From Cytophagales bacterium (lineage in GTDB: Bacteria; Bacteroidota; Bacteroidia; Cytophagales; UBA9547), in assembly GCA_013297755.1 (NCBI GenBank), contig JAAFIH010000010.1:1-64000 (forward strand): 64,000 nucleotides of DNA, given 5' to 3'. Of this stretch, positions 56,272-64,000 are shown one piece after another. The notes beneath the pieces are model-generated. The model had not been told where the DNA came from, did not search any database, and saw only the letters and a list, made by a program, of their open reading frames with translations. Within the stretch, counting starts at the first letter, position 1, and every line of letters starts with the position of its first letter. The position numbers and the translations under genes are program-made.

Positions 56272-57678
56272 CTAAATTATAAATGACCTAAATAAATAAA
56301 AAAGTAGAGCCGAAATTGTGATGCAAATAGGCAAAGTCAGAATCCAGGCAATACCAATACTTTTTAGTGTATTTCCTTGCAGATTTTTGAGGCCATTTTT
56401 AGAAAACATACTGCCAGCAATAGCGGACGTAAGCACTTGGGTAGTACTCACTGGCAAACCAAGGGCTGAAGCACCGTAGATTGTACTGGCAGCCACAAGT
56501 TCACTACTAGCCCCCTGTGCGTAAGTTAGATGTGATTTACCTATTTTTTCGCCTATCGTTACTACTATTCTTTTCCAACCTATCATTGTGCCTATGCCAA
56601 GCGACAACGAAATAAGAACCACTACCCACATGGGCGTATAATCCGTAATTTTGAGAATTTCTTTTATTTTATTTTTTATTTTAGTTTCCTCTATATCGCT
56701 CACAGGTAAAGATCCTTCTTTGCATAACTTATTGACGGTTTTTGTGGCCGACATTATATTGGAACGTATCATTAGTTTATCAACTTTTGATATGTTATCT
56801 AAATTATCTTTATTTGCTAAAACAGCGTTTAAATATTGTAAAGATGCTTTGGCTTTTTGTAATTTTACAACACTATTTTTATCCATTTTTGTAGTGTCTA
56901 TTGATTGTACAAAACTGTGCAAATCTATGACATCAATAGTTGTTTTGCGTATGTCTTGGTTTTGATTTAGGGCAAACTGCAATGGCACAAAAGCAATCAA
57001 AATAACCATTATCAGGCCAACCCCTTTCTGTCCATCGTTGTTGCCGTGGGCATAGCTTACACCAGTACAGGTGCCTACGAGCATCAATTTGACCCAAAAT
57101 GGCGGTTTTTTGTCTTCTTTGGGTTCTTCAAACACTGTTTTGTTGGTAACAAATTTTTTGAACAAAAACATGGTCAGGATAGTAAGCCCAAACCCAATAA
57201 GAGGAGATAAAAGTAAGGAAATGCCAATATCTCCAGCTTTGCTCCAGTTTACCATAGCTTCTGTGGTGTTTTCGGGCATAAATTGAAACGCAATACCTAC
57301 CCCCAAAATAGCTCCAATAAGGGTATGAGAACTAGAGCAAGGAATACCCCAATACCAAGTAGCCAAATTCCAGATAATGGCTGATAGCAGCATAGCAAGC
57401 ACCATGGCAGCACTAAAAAGTGGATTTTGGTATACCAAAGCCTCGAGGGGTAGGAGCAAAACTATACCCATAGCTACATCTACGCCACCTTTGATGACAC
57501 CCAAAAAATTCCAAAGTCCCGACCAAACTACTGCAACGGTTGGTTTGAGGGTTTTGGTATATATAACAGTGGCTACAGCATTGGCTGTGTCGTGAAAACC
57601 ATTGACAAACTCAAAAGCACAAGCTATAACAATACACAAGAGCAAAACTGCACTCAAGGTGGGGTCTAATCCAAACAT
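56272..57678 (-). CDS. Inorganic phosphate transporter, PiT family
   Basis: 468 residues. The PiT signatures NGFHDTANAVATVIYT (N-terminal) and SYAHGNNDGQKGVGL (central) are present, with about ten helices and a cytoplasmic helical insert (about 240-330). It imports phosphate with H+ or metal-phosphate complexes. Monocistronic as far as seen; no phoU-like gene is adjacent. Confidence 0.95.
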   Translation of the reverse strand: MFGLDPTLSAVLLLCIVIACAFEFVNGFHDTANAVATVIYTKTLKPTVAVVWSGLWNFLGVIKGGVDVAMGIVLLLPLEALVYQNPLFSAAMVLAMLLSAIIWNLATWYWGIPCSSSHTLIGAILGVGIAFQFMPENTTEAMVNWSKAGDIGISLLLSPLIGFGLTILTMFLFKKFVTNKTVFEEPKEDKKPPFWVKLMLVGTCTGVSYAHGNNDGQKGVGLIMVILIAFVPLQFALNQNQDIRKTTIDVIDLHSFVQSIDTTKMDKNSVVKLQKAKASLQYLNAVLANKDNLDNISKVDKLMIRSNIMSATKTVNKLCKEGSLPVSDIEETKIKNKIKEILKITDYTPMWVVVLISLSLGIGTMIGWKRIVVTIGEKIGKSHLTYAQGASSELVAASTIYGASALGLPVSTTQVLTSAIAGSMFSKNGLKNLQGNTLKSIGIAWILTLPICITISALLFYLFRSFII

Positions 57679-57920
57679 ATATTTTTTAATTTTTTACTTT
57701 ATACAAGCAATTTTTCCCAAATATTGCTAAAGAATATGTATTTTGTGTTATCAAATGATTAAATTATTATAAAATTCAATATAAAAATCATTAGAATAAC
57801 AATATTGTAGGTTAAAATATTACTAATTATAGAATTTTTCGATTTATGTTGATAAAACCTATTGAATGGAATCTATAATTATTGGTTAATTTGCTGATTT
57901 TAAAAGATAGATTTAAACCC

Positions 57921-57954
57921 AAAAAAGACATTCTGTTGATAGAATGTCTTTTTT
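57921..57954 (-). terminator. Strong terminator after the small lipoprotein gene
   Basis: Perfect 14-bp stem, AAAAAAGACATTCT / AGAATGTCTTTTTT (57921-57934, 57941-57954) with loop GTTGAT. Symmetric, so it can act on both strands. It lies 24 bases after the stop of the lipoprotein gene. Confidence 0.9.
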
Positions 57955-57977
57955 GAAGAAATTTTAAAAAATACAAG

Positions 57978-58244
57978 TTATTTGTAACTTAAATTTGATT
58001 TTGGAGCGTCTACACTTGCGTTGTCGGCCAATTTGTATGAATATTTAGACAAATCTACTGTATATTTTGTGCCGTTTTCGCTTCTAAACGAAGCATACTC
58101 TACGCCATCTATGGTTTCTACGTGTACTTTGCCTACAATCATTATCGTTTTTGATTTTTGACTTGCATTTTGATTCATCATTTTTGAACAACTAGAAAAC
58201 GCTACTGTTCCTGCTACGAAAATAAATATAACTAACTTTTTCAT
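57978..58244 (-). CDS. Small lipoprotein, unknown role
   Basis: 88 residues. Lipobox VAFSSCSK (Cys near 19). The mature part is a short strand-rich domain (IMIVGKVHVETIDGVEYASF) with no recognised family. It has a strong terminator and a -7 box TATATTTG on the minus strand (58297-58304) about 53 bases before the ATG. A dyad at 58313-58329 overlaps the expected -33 region. Confidence 0.7.
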   Translation of the reverse strand: MKKLVIFIFVAGTVAFSSCSKMMNQNASQKSKTIMIVGKVHVETIDGVEYASFRSENGTKYTVDLSKYSYKLADNASVDAPKSNLSYK

Positions 58245-58312
58245 GACTTTTGGTTGTTTAAATTGTAATGTTAAATAATTGTTAATAAACTCTATACAAA
58301 TATACGAACTTT

Positions 58313-58329
58313 ATTAACAATTTGTTAAT
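58313..58329. promoter_or_regulatory. Dyad ATTAACAA-T-TTGTTAAT, possible operator
   Basis: Perfect 8-bp inverted repeat with one central base, at the place where the -33 box of the lipoprotein promoter would be. A similar stretch recurs at 58391 as part of a direct repeat. Confidence 0.4.
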
Positions 58330-58416
58330 ATTAGAGTAAAATATTTTTAAATTATTTTGTAAGTGCCTGATAATCAGTAAAAAATATTTACAATTTGTTA
58401 ATATTGAGATAAAATA
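58318..58416. repeat. Two 26-base direct repeats
   Basis: CAATTTGTTAATATT plus 11 further bases at 58318-58343 and again at 58391-58416, with four mismatches in 26. They lie 73 bases apart in the gap between the divergent lipoprotein and metX genes. Confidence 0.5.
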
Positions 58417-58513
58417 AATTAACAATTAATTAACATTGGATTAGTTTTGTTCATATTTAGGTAACATTAGAACTGTATTTTTTAGATTAATTTTACTAAA
58501 CTTTGAATAAATG

Positions 58514-58613
58514 TATTTCAATGTCGTTTATTTAAGAATCAGATTATCTTTCTCTTTTGGAAAAAGACCAAGAGAAAGGCAAAAAAAATACTAAATAAAA
58601 CGACATTGAAATA
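58514..58613. repeat. 100-bp imperfect palindrome upstream of metX
   Basis: Outer arms TATTTCAATGTCGTTT (58514-58529) and its complement (about 58598-58613), extended to about 22 bp with one indel, enclose a second stem CTTTCTCTT / AAGAGAAAG (58548-58556, 58570-58578). Not the same sequence as the 370/46470 repeat. It ends 28 bases before the metX -33 box. Confidence 0.7.
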
Positions 58614-58640
58614 AAAATTGATTTTAATTAAATAATTAAT

Positions 58641-58670
58641 TGTTAAAAAATCATAAAATATTAATTTTGC
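58641..58670 (+). promoter_or_regulatory. Promoter of metX
   Basis: -33 TTG (58641-58643), 19 bases, -7 TAATTTTG (58663-58670). Transcription would start near 58677, about 12 bases before the GTG start, leaving no room for a SAM riboswitch. Confidence 0.75.
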
Positions 58671-58688
58671 AAACCTATATCGTAAAAA

Positions 58689-59756
58689 GTGCAACAAAAC
58701 ACCTCTCATACATTTTCAAACAAAACGAATATCAAAATTCAAGAGGATTTGATTTATGAATATAATCAGCCATTTTTGTTGGAAAGTGGTGCTTTATTGC
58801 CTTCATTTAAACTTAATTATGCTACTTATGGTAGCTTAAATGCACAAAAAGACAACGTAATTTGGGTTTGTCATGCCTTAACTGGCGATGCCAAAGTGTT
58901 TGGATGGTGGGGGCAATTGTTTGGGGATGGCAAATTGTTTAACCCACAACAACACTATATTATATGTGTGAATGTGCTTGGCTCTTGTTATGGTTCTACT
59001 GGACCACTAAGCCCTAACGAAAATACTGGCAAACCATATTTTCATGATTTTCCATCTATTTCGATGCGTGATATTGTGGCCACATTTGAAATATTGCTCA
59101 AACATTTGCAAATCAATAAAATAAAAATTTGTATTGGTGGTTCACTTGGCGGTCAGCAAGCCCTAGAATGGGCAGTGAGCAACCCCTTATTAATTGAAAA
59201 TTTAATATTAATGGCCACCAATGCTAGGACTTCGCCATGGGGGATAGCCCTCAACGAGACGCAACGTATGGCCATAAAAGCAGACCATACTTGGTCTCAA
59301 AATCAGCCAAAAGCTGGTATCGAGGGTATGAAAGTAGCCCGAACAATGGCTTTGCTCTCGTATAGAAGCTACGAAACCTACAACGAAACTCAAAAAGACG
59401 ACATTGATACTCTTGGCAAATATAAAGCTGCATCATACCAACAATATCAAGGGCAAAAGTTTGGCGATAGATTTAATGCTTTTTCGTACTGGGCCTTGAC
59501 TATTATCTTGGATTCGCATAATGTAGGTAGACAGCGACAATCATTGGAAGTTGCTCTGGCTAGAGTCAAAGCCAAAACTTTAATCATGGGTATAAGCTCA
59601 GATGTGCTATTTCCTGTAAGCGAACAGGAATTTTTGGCAAAACATATACAAAATTCAAAATTGCATATTCTTACTTCTCTCTATGGCCATGATGGCTTTT
59701 TGATAGAATCAGATAAGATAGATGCAGTGATTAGGGATTTTTTGAAACTGGAGTGA
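58689..59756 (+). CDS. metX: Homoserine O-acetyltransferase
   Basis: 355 residues, alpha/beta hydrolase. WVCHALTGDA (oxyanion region), nucleophile Ser in IGGSLGGQQALEWA, Asp in MGISSDVLFPVSEQE and His in YGHDGFLIE complete the triad. It acetylates homoserine for methionine synthesis by direct sulfhydrylation. The start is GTG 58689, the only one downstream of the promoter that keeps the normal N-terminus. Succinyl transfer by MetX homologues is also known. Confidence 0.93.
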   Translation: MQQNTSHTFSNKTNIKIQEDLIYEYNQPFLLESGALLPSFKLNYATYGSLNAQKDNVIWVCHALTGDAKVFGWWGQLFGDGKLFNPQQHYIICVNVLGSCYGSTGPLSPNENTGKPYFHDFPSISMRDIVATFEILLKHLQINKIKICIGGSLGGQQALEWAVSNPLLIENLILMATNARTSPWGIALNETQRMAIKADHTWSQNQPKAGIEGMKVARTMALLSYRSYETYNETQKDDIDTLGKYKAASYQQYQGQKFGDRFNAFSYWALTIILDSHNVGRQRQSLEVALARVKAKTLIMGISSDVLFPVSEQEFLAKHIQNSKLHILTSLYGHDGFLIESDKIDAVIRDFLKLE

Positions 59757-59847
59757 TATTTATACATTATTGAGTTTTTTTTGAAATACTCCTTATTCAT
59801 ATTTTTATAAGATATTTTTTTGAGTACAAGTATCATGTTTTGAATTG

Positions 59848-61878
59848 TTATTCAAAAAAAGTATCAGGAATTTCTTCACTTAAATTTAAAAGAATACAGG
59901 CAGCTGGTATTATGGAGTTAGTTTTTTCTACCGACCCATCCCAACTTTGAGGGTCTTTGGAGGCATCTGAAATGTAAAAAATAGTAGGCACTATTCCAGT
60001 TTTGCCAAATCCTAATTCTTCATCTTTAGTATTATATGTAGAAAGTCCCCATAGACACAAGTTTTTTAATCTATTTTGCAAGTAATTATCTTTGCTAATG
60101 GTATAAAAATAATATATTTCAAGTGCTATTAAATTACCGAAAGCATCAAGTCCAATTTTTGGATAATCAGCTAAAGTACCTCCACTGGTTGGAAAAAGTA
60201 GACCTAGCAAAGGATAGCTACTGTGTTTGGAGTTAAAGCAATAATTATAAGTAAAAACATAATGAATTGCATCCATTGCTTTGTGCATATACTCCATATT
60301 TTTGGTAAGTTTATGTAATTCGTAACACGATTTTATGAAAGCAATATTATCTTGTGGCCCCGACAACATATAGTTTCGTATATTTGGAAAATTGGTATTA
60401 TTTTTTTTTGAGTAATTGTAATAGTTTTTAGTAATTTTTTCGGCTAAATTTAGGTATTTTATATTATTCGAAATGTCATATAAAATGGCGTAAGCAGCTG
60501 CCATCCACATAGAATTGGTGTAAGAATATTGAAATCCTTTGCCAGAATTGGCACATATATATTCAGGAATAGTTTGATTTGAGTTTATTTGTGTAGCAAA
60601 TTTATCTAAAATATTTGTAGCTGTGTTTAACCATATTTCGTTGTGTTGAGGGAAAATCTGAAAAGATTTTAGTAAGAAATAAGCTAATAAACCTTGTTTT
60701 TTTGTAGAAAAGGCAAAAATACATGAATCTTTTTGGTTCATTTTAATGCCTTTTCGGGGGCCCAATAAGTAATTGTTTTTATATTTTTTTTCAAATAAAT
60801 ATCCTAAATATTTATCTTTAGCTTCTGTACAAATAATATTAAAATAATTAGAAGCTATTTTTTTTGTAATGCTGTCATTCTTTTTTTTGTCATTCAAAAG
60901 CAAAGCGTAAGCTATGATACTCTCATCAAGCAAAGTAAAATTGGTGTCTTCGTTGGGCTTGCTTTCAAAACTTGAAGTAGGCCAATCTGATTTTAACATT
61001 GCATTTTTGATTTTATTCAAGGCTTCACTTTTTTTAGATCTTGGTATAGGTTTTTGTCCAAGTTCTGAGTGATAACATTGTATGGCATTTTGATAACTTT
61101 CTAAACTTTGATATGAGTTTTTTACATCATACAGTGTTTTGAAAGAAAGCACTTTTCCCATTTTTTTTTCAATCCAACCTTCTGTATGGCTTGTATCAAA
61201 ACTTATTAAATTATTACTATTTTGTATTCCTTTTAGTCTTATTGGTTGGTGTTTATATCCTATTGAGAAACCAATTTTATTTGTATTTTCAGGAATGGTA
61301 TTAATACAAATTCCATTGTAAAGGCAAAGTGGTTCTAAAGGCGAGTTTCTTACTAAAGTATCGTTTCCAATAATAGTTTCTTGGAATCCAATCATGCTTG
61401 TTTGGTTTTTTGTGATTACAATTATAGAAGGATGTGTACTTCTATCAGCCCTTGTTTGAAAAACAGTGGTGTTTAATTTTAAATTATTTTCATTTTTTGT
61501 ACCATAAAATACGCCTGGAATCATAAAATAGGGATTTACAGTGGTGTTTTTTAGGGTATGTTCGATTTCTAATCTAAATCTATAATCAGTAAAAACACGA
61601 ATGATTACACGACCAGTATAGTATCCATCTTTTCGCAAAACCTCTTCTTTATATTCAAAAAAACCCTTGTAACTTGCCTTAAAGCCATAATTATCTTTTA
61701 CAATCGCAATTTTTAAAGGCTTTTCGTAAGGTCTGTATAGGACGATAGTGTCTTTTTGAAATGCCGATTTTGAATATTCCAAAAATGAGTTAAAGTTTTG
61801 ATTTACTCCTTGAATACTCTGAGCAATAAGAGTAATATTACAAAAAAAAATAATTAAATGAATTACTTTAATTCTCAA
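59848..61878 (-). CDS. Secreted protein with likely alpha-helical barrel, unknown function
   Basis: 676 residues. Signal peptide to about residue 19. The N-terminal half (about 30-270) is strand-rich and the C-terminal half (about 290-670) is made of repeated helices of the (alpha/alpha)6 type seen in glycoside hydrolases and lyases: MWMAAAYAILYDISNN, GPQDNIAFIKSCYEL, LIALEIYYFYTI. Trp/Tyr-rich loops suit carbohydrate binding. No catalytic motif could be fixed. It lies 75 bases after the gene at 61954 on the same strand, so the pair may be co-transcribed. Confidence 0.6.
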   Translation of the reverse strand: MRIKVIHLIIFFCNITLIAQSIQGVNQNFNSFLEYSKSAFQKDTIVLYRPYEKPLKIAIVKDNYGFKASYKGFFEYKEEVLRKDGYYTGRVIIRVFTDYRFRLEIEHTLKNTTVNPYFMIPGVFYGTKNENNLKLNTTVFQTRADRSTHPSIIVITKNQTSMIGFQETIIGNDTLVRNSPLEPLCLYNGICINTIPENTNKIGFSIGYKHQPIRLKGIQNSNNLISFDTSHTEGWIEKKMGKVLSFKTLYDVKNSYQSLESYQNAIQCYHSELGQKPIPRSKKSEALNKIKNAMLKSDWPTSSFESKPNEDTNFTLLDESIIAYALLLNDKKKNDSITKKIASNYFNIICTEAKDKYLGYLFEKKYKNNYLLGPRKGIKMNQKDSCIFAFSTKKQGLLAYFLLKSFQIFPQHNEIWLNTATNILDKFATQINSNQTIPEYICANSGKGFQYSYTNSMWMAAAYAILYDISNNIKYLNLAEKITKNYYNYSKKNNTNFPNIRNYMLSGPQDNIAFIKSCYELHKLTKNMEYMHKAMDAIHYVFTYNYCFNSKHSSYPLLGLLFPTSGGTLADYPKIGLDAFGNLIALEIYYFYTISKDNYLQNRLKNLCLWGLSTYNTKDEELGFGKTGIVPTIFYISDASKDPQSWDGSVEKTNSIIPAACILLNLSEEIPDTFFE

Positions 61879-61953
61879 TCTGATTTCATTTCATTTTTAA
61901 GTAAAATATAGCGATTTTACATTCAGGTATTAGTAATTTTTATTTAAAAAATA

Positions 61954-63999
61954 CTATTTTACTTCTAATTGAGAAGTTTCATAAACAATATTTCCGTCCA
62001 TATCTAAGCCTTGTAGCACGATTTTGTATTTTGAAACTTTATCTGATGTAAAAAAAGTAATATTTTGTTCTTGATTATTTTTTAATTTAATAGAGGGATT
62101 CCAATAAAGTAGATTTCTAAAATCAGGTTTTCGACTTTTAAAGTCGCTGTCTGAGGAATAATCTGGAGAATAAAAATCAACAGTAGGTTGAAAACCATCG
62201 TAGTCAAAAACTGTCCAGTTTTTTTGAACTTGAAATCCACCAAGGTCGCCATCGTAGGTCTTAAAATTGGCTATTCCACCAAATACTGAACTACCAAAAT
62301 AAAATTTATTTGTAATTAATTGCAAAGATTTGATTTTAAGTGGGTTAAAATTGAGCAATGAATCGGCCTCAAAAATGGGTACACCATCCAACATCACAAG
62401 TGGCCTGTCTGCCGACATTCCTTTATTTTTTCTATCTAAAATTGTAAAATATTGTTTTCCTTTTCGTTTTTTTACAGCCATCCCTGGCACAAATTCGGTA
62501 ATAACTTCTTTTAATGTTTTGAATCTTGTATAGTCATCTAGTTTATGTAGTTCATCAGGTTTGCCAAAAAACATTAAAGAATCGGCATCTGAAATAGGGT
62601 AGTTTTTGGGATTGGTAAAAATAGAATTGATTTGCATATCTATCATTCTAGTTTTTAAAGAATGGCCATCTGTTGTTTTTACAAAGTCAGTAATGATCGT
62701 TTTATGGGGCAAGTCTTCCGAAAATGGGGATTGTGGTTCAATAAAATATTTTCTGCCACTGGGCGAATAAGTTTGCAAAACGGCATCTTGTATTCCTTCT
62801 ATGTTATTAATTTCAAAAAAAACTATTCCATCGCTATTGCTTTTGGATAGATAAATTTTTGGCGATTTACTAGGGAACGACAAAAAACACTCTACATTCT
62901 CGGCCAGTCGTCCTGTGGCCGAATCCTTTACAATGGCAGATAATACAGGTGTAGCATATTCTGGCAAATACTTTATGTTATAGGACAATTTATTTAATAT
63001 TTCATTCCAAGAAAACTTACTCCATTTTTCAAAATTTAGTCCAGTATTTATATCTTCTACTGTCATATTGGGTGTCAAACATAATTCAGGAAAATCACTC
63101 AAAATAGATGATTCTTTAATCGAATTTTGTAGATAATTTTTATTTAAACTATCTATTGCAAATACTGAAATCGATTGGACTGATTCAATTTTAGAATTAT
63201 TTTTTATCTTTAAAATAACTTTTTCTCTTTTGTTATATTCAATTTTATTGCTTTTAATTTCAATATTTGAAGTATTATTACTTTTAATGAAGCAACTTTT
63301 TTGAGATATTAGTTCTTTGTTTTCATTAAGTAAGGAAATATGAATGACATTATTTTTGACAGTAGAAATTGGGCAATGAATAGAAATAAATTCCTCATCT
63401 TGTTGTATTGTTTTTAAAAGTAAAATATTGTTTTTACTGTGGCAAAAAAGATATTTTTTGCCACTTTTTTTGTCATTTTTTGTATTTAGCTTTAGGTTTA
63501 TTGAATCCAATGTTGTTATTGAAATCAGATTATTATAGTTGATTTGGTTAATAAACGAGTAAGGTTTAATTGTTTTTTGATTTATTACTGAAATTATATA
63601 CTTGCTATAATCTTGGTTTGATTTTAGATAAAAATAACCAAGTCCATGATTATTTGATTTAAACCTTACAATTGTATCATTATTATAATTAGTCAAAAAT
63701 CCATTTGTATAGTAAGGTTTTTTATTTTTATAAATTTTAAAGTAAATTTTTATAGAATCAGCCGTGTGTTCAGAACATAAATCTAACGAAAGTGATGTAG
63801 AGTCTTTAAGAGTAATATTTCCACTATTTTTAAAAGTGTTAAATATTTCAATTTCTTTTTGAAAGTAAAATTTATTATCAAAATTTTTCATCCAATGGGT
63901 ATATGCTCTGATGGTATAATTGCCAGAATTTATATTATTTGGTAAAATAAATTTACCTTTTCCAAATCCATTCTCAAGTTTAATTTTTGTTTGAAGCAT
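61954..63999 (-). CDS. Large surface protein with macroglobulin-like domains and TonB-plug-like domain, N-terminally partial
   Basis: At least 681 residues; an ATG lies at the window edge, but the chain probably begins further out. SGNYTIRAYTHWM near the start is a macroglobulin (MG2-like) feature, with further beta domains to about 330. A carboxypeptidase-regulatory-like part and a plug-like segment (LVMLDGVPIFEAD, SSVFGGIANFKTYDG, about 540-600) follow. Such proteins pair outer-membrane plug-like folds with extracellular beta modules. No 22-strand barrel is seen, so it is not a complete TonB-dependent receptor. Confidence 0.65.
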   Translation of the reverse strand: MLQTKIKLENGFGKGKFILPNNINSGNYTIRAYTHWMKNFDNKFYFQKEIEIFNTFKNSGNITLKDSTSLSLDLCSEHTADSIKIYFKIYKNKKPYYTNGFLTNYNNDTIVRFKSNNHGLGYFYLKSNQDYSKYIISVINQKTIKPYSFINQINYNNLISITTLDSINLKLNTKNDKKSGKKYLFCHSKNNILLLKTIQQDEEFISIHCPISTVKNNVIHISLLNENKELISQKSCFIKSNNTSNIEIKSNKIEYNKREKVILKIKNNSKIESVQSISVFAIDSLNKNYLQNSIKESSILSDFPELCLTPNMTVEDINTGLNFEKWSKFSWNEILNKLSYNIKYLPEYATPVLSAIVKDSATGRLAENVECFLSFPSKSPKIYLSKSNSDGIVFFEINNIEGIQDAVLQTYSPSGRKYFIEPQSPFSEDLPHKTIITDFVKTTDGHSLKTRMIDMQINSIFTNPKNYPISDADSLMFFGKPDELHKLDDYTRFKTLKEVITEFVPGMAVKKRKGKQYFTILDRKNKGMSADRPLVMLDGVPIFEADSLLNFNPLKIKSLQLITNKFYFGSSVFGGIANFKTYDGDLGGFQVQKNWTVFDYDGFQPTVDFYSPDYSSDSDFKSRKPDFRNLLYWNPSIKLKNNQEQNITFFTSDKVSKYKIVLQGLDMDGNIVYETSQLEVK

Positions 64000-64000
64000 T

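Noticed and set aside
58245-58688. SAM riboswitch before metX
   Set aside because: The promoter leaves only about 12 transcribed bases before the start, too few for a riboswitch.
1-64000. tRNA, rRNA, CRISPR array or transposase genes
   Set aside because: The gaps were read for cloverleaf ends, CCA-type arms, regular direct repeats and transposase motifs; none convincing was found.

Overview
The window comes from the chromosome of a low-GC member of the Bacteroidota. The evidence is a complete T9SS/gliding core (porP/sprF-gldK-gldL-gldM-gldN), a T9SS C-terminal sorting domain at position 1, an alternative complex III (actABCDEF) joined to coxBA, Bacteroidota-type promoters (TTTG, about 19 bases, TAnnTTTG) and the general lack of Shine-Dalgarno sequences. 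The order within the phylum cannot be fixed from this stretch. No rRNA, tRNA, CRISPR array or transposase was seen.

Layout. 1-10 kb holds the tail of a T9SS cargo gene, a three-gene Hyf/Ehr-like membrane complex remnant (561-4246, minus), a GH97 glycosidase, a pirin, and an isolated nuoK-nuoL pair with its own promoter. 10-19 kb holds a WecA-like phosphosugar transferase, a DUF4271 protein, hemD, porP and gldKLMN. 19-33 kb holds an outer-membrane barrel protein, tsaE, alanine dehydrogenase, and then one eight-gene respiratory operon (actABCDEF-coxB-coxA) framed by a good promoter at 21185 and a terminator at 32524. 33-42 kb is housekeeping: panB, a DegT aminotransferase, parC, a GtrB-like glycosyltransferase, gmk, cdaA (c-di-AMP synthase) and folP. 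42-54 kb is accessory: a 1299-residue type IIG restriction-modification enzyme, the rny-zapA-coiled-coil housekeeping cluster, then a restriction-modification island with a controller, a DNA methyltransferase, a NucS-like nuclease, an AlwI-like nuclease and a truncated Eco47II-type nuclease remnant. 54-64 kb holds a kinase-like sensor without an ATPase domain, a PiT phosphate transporter, a small lipoprotein, metX, and two secreted-protein genes, the last cut by the window end.

How the genes work together. actABCDEF oxidises quinol and passes electrons through its hemes to the A1-type oxidase encoded by coxBA. GldLM is the trans-envelope motor and GldKN the periplasmic ring of the T9SS, which exports proteins with tails like the one at position 1. 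The restriction genes are defence functions. The main points for a second look are: a cysteine-less HyfG whose usual small-subunit and anchor genes are absent; the island with two different nucleases but one apparently C-terminally short methyltransferase, bracketed by two unrelated folded DNA elements and a five-tract G-quadruplex motif; two copies of a ~100-bp palindromic repeat 46 kb apart; and several strong dyads just upstream of genes.
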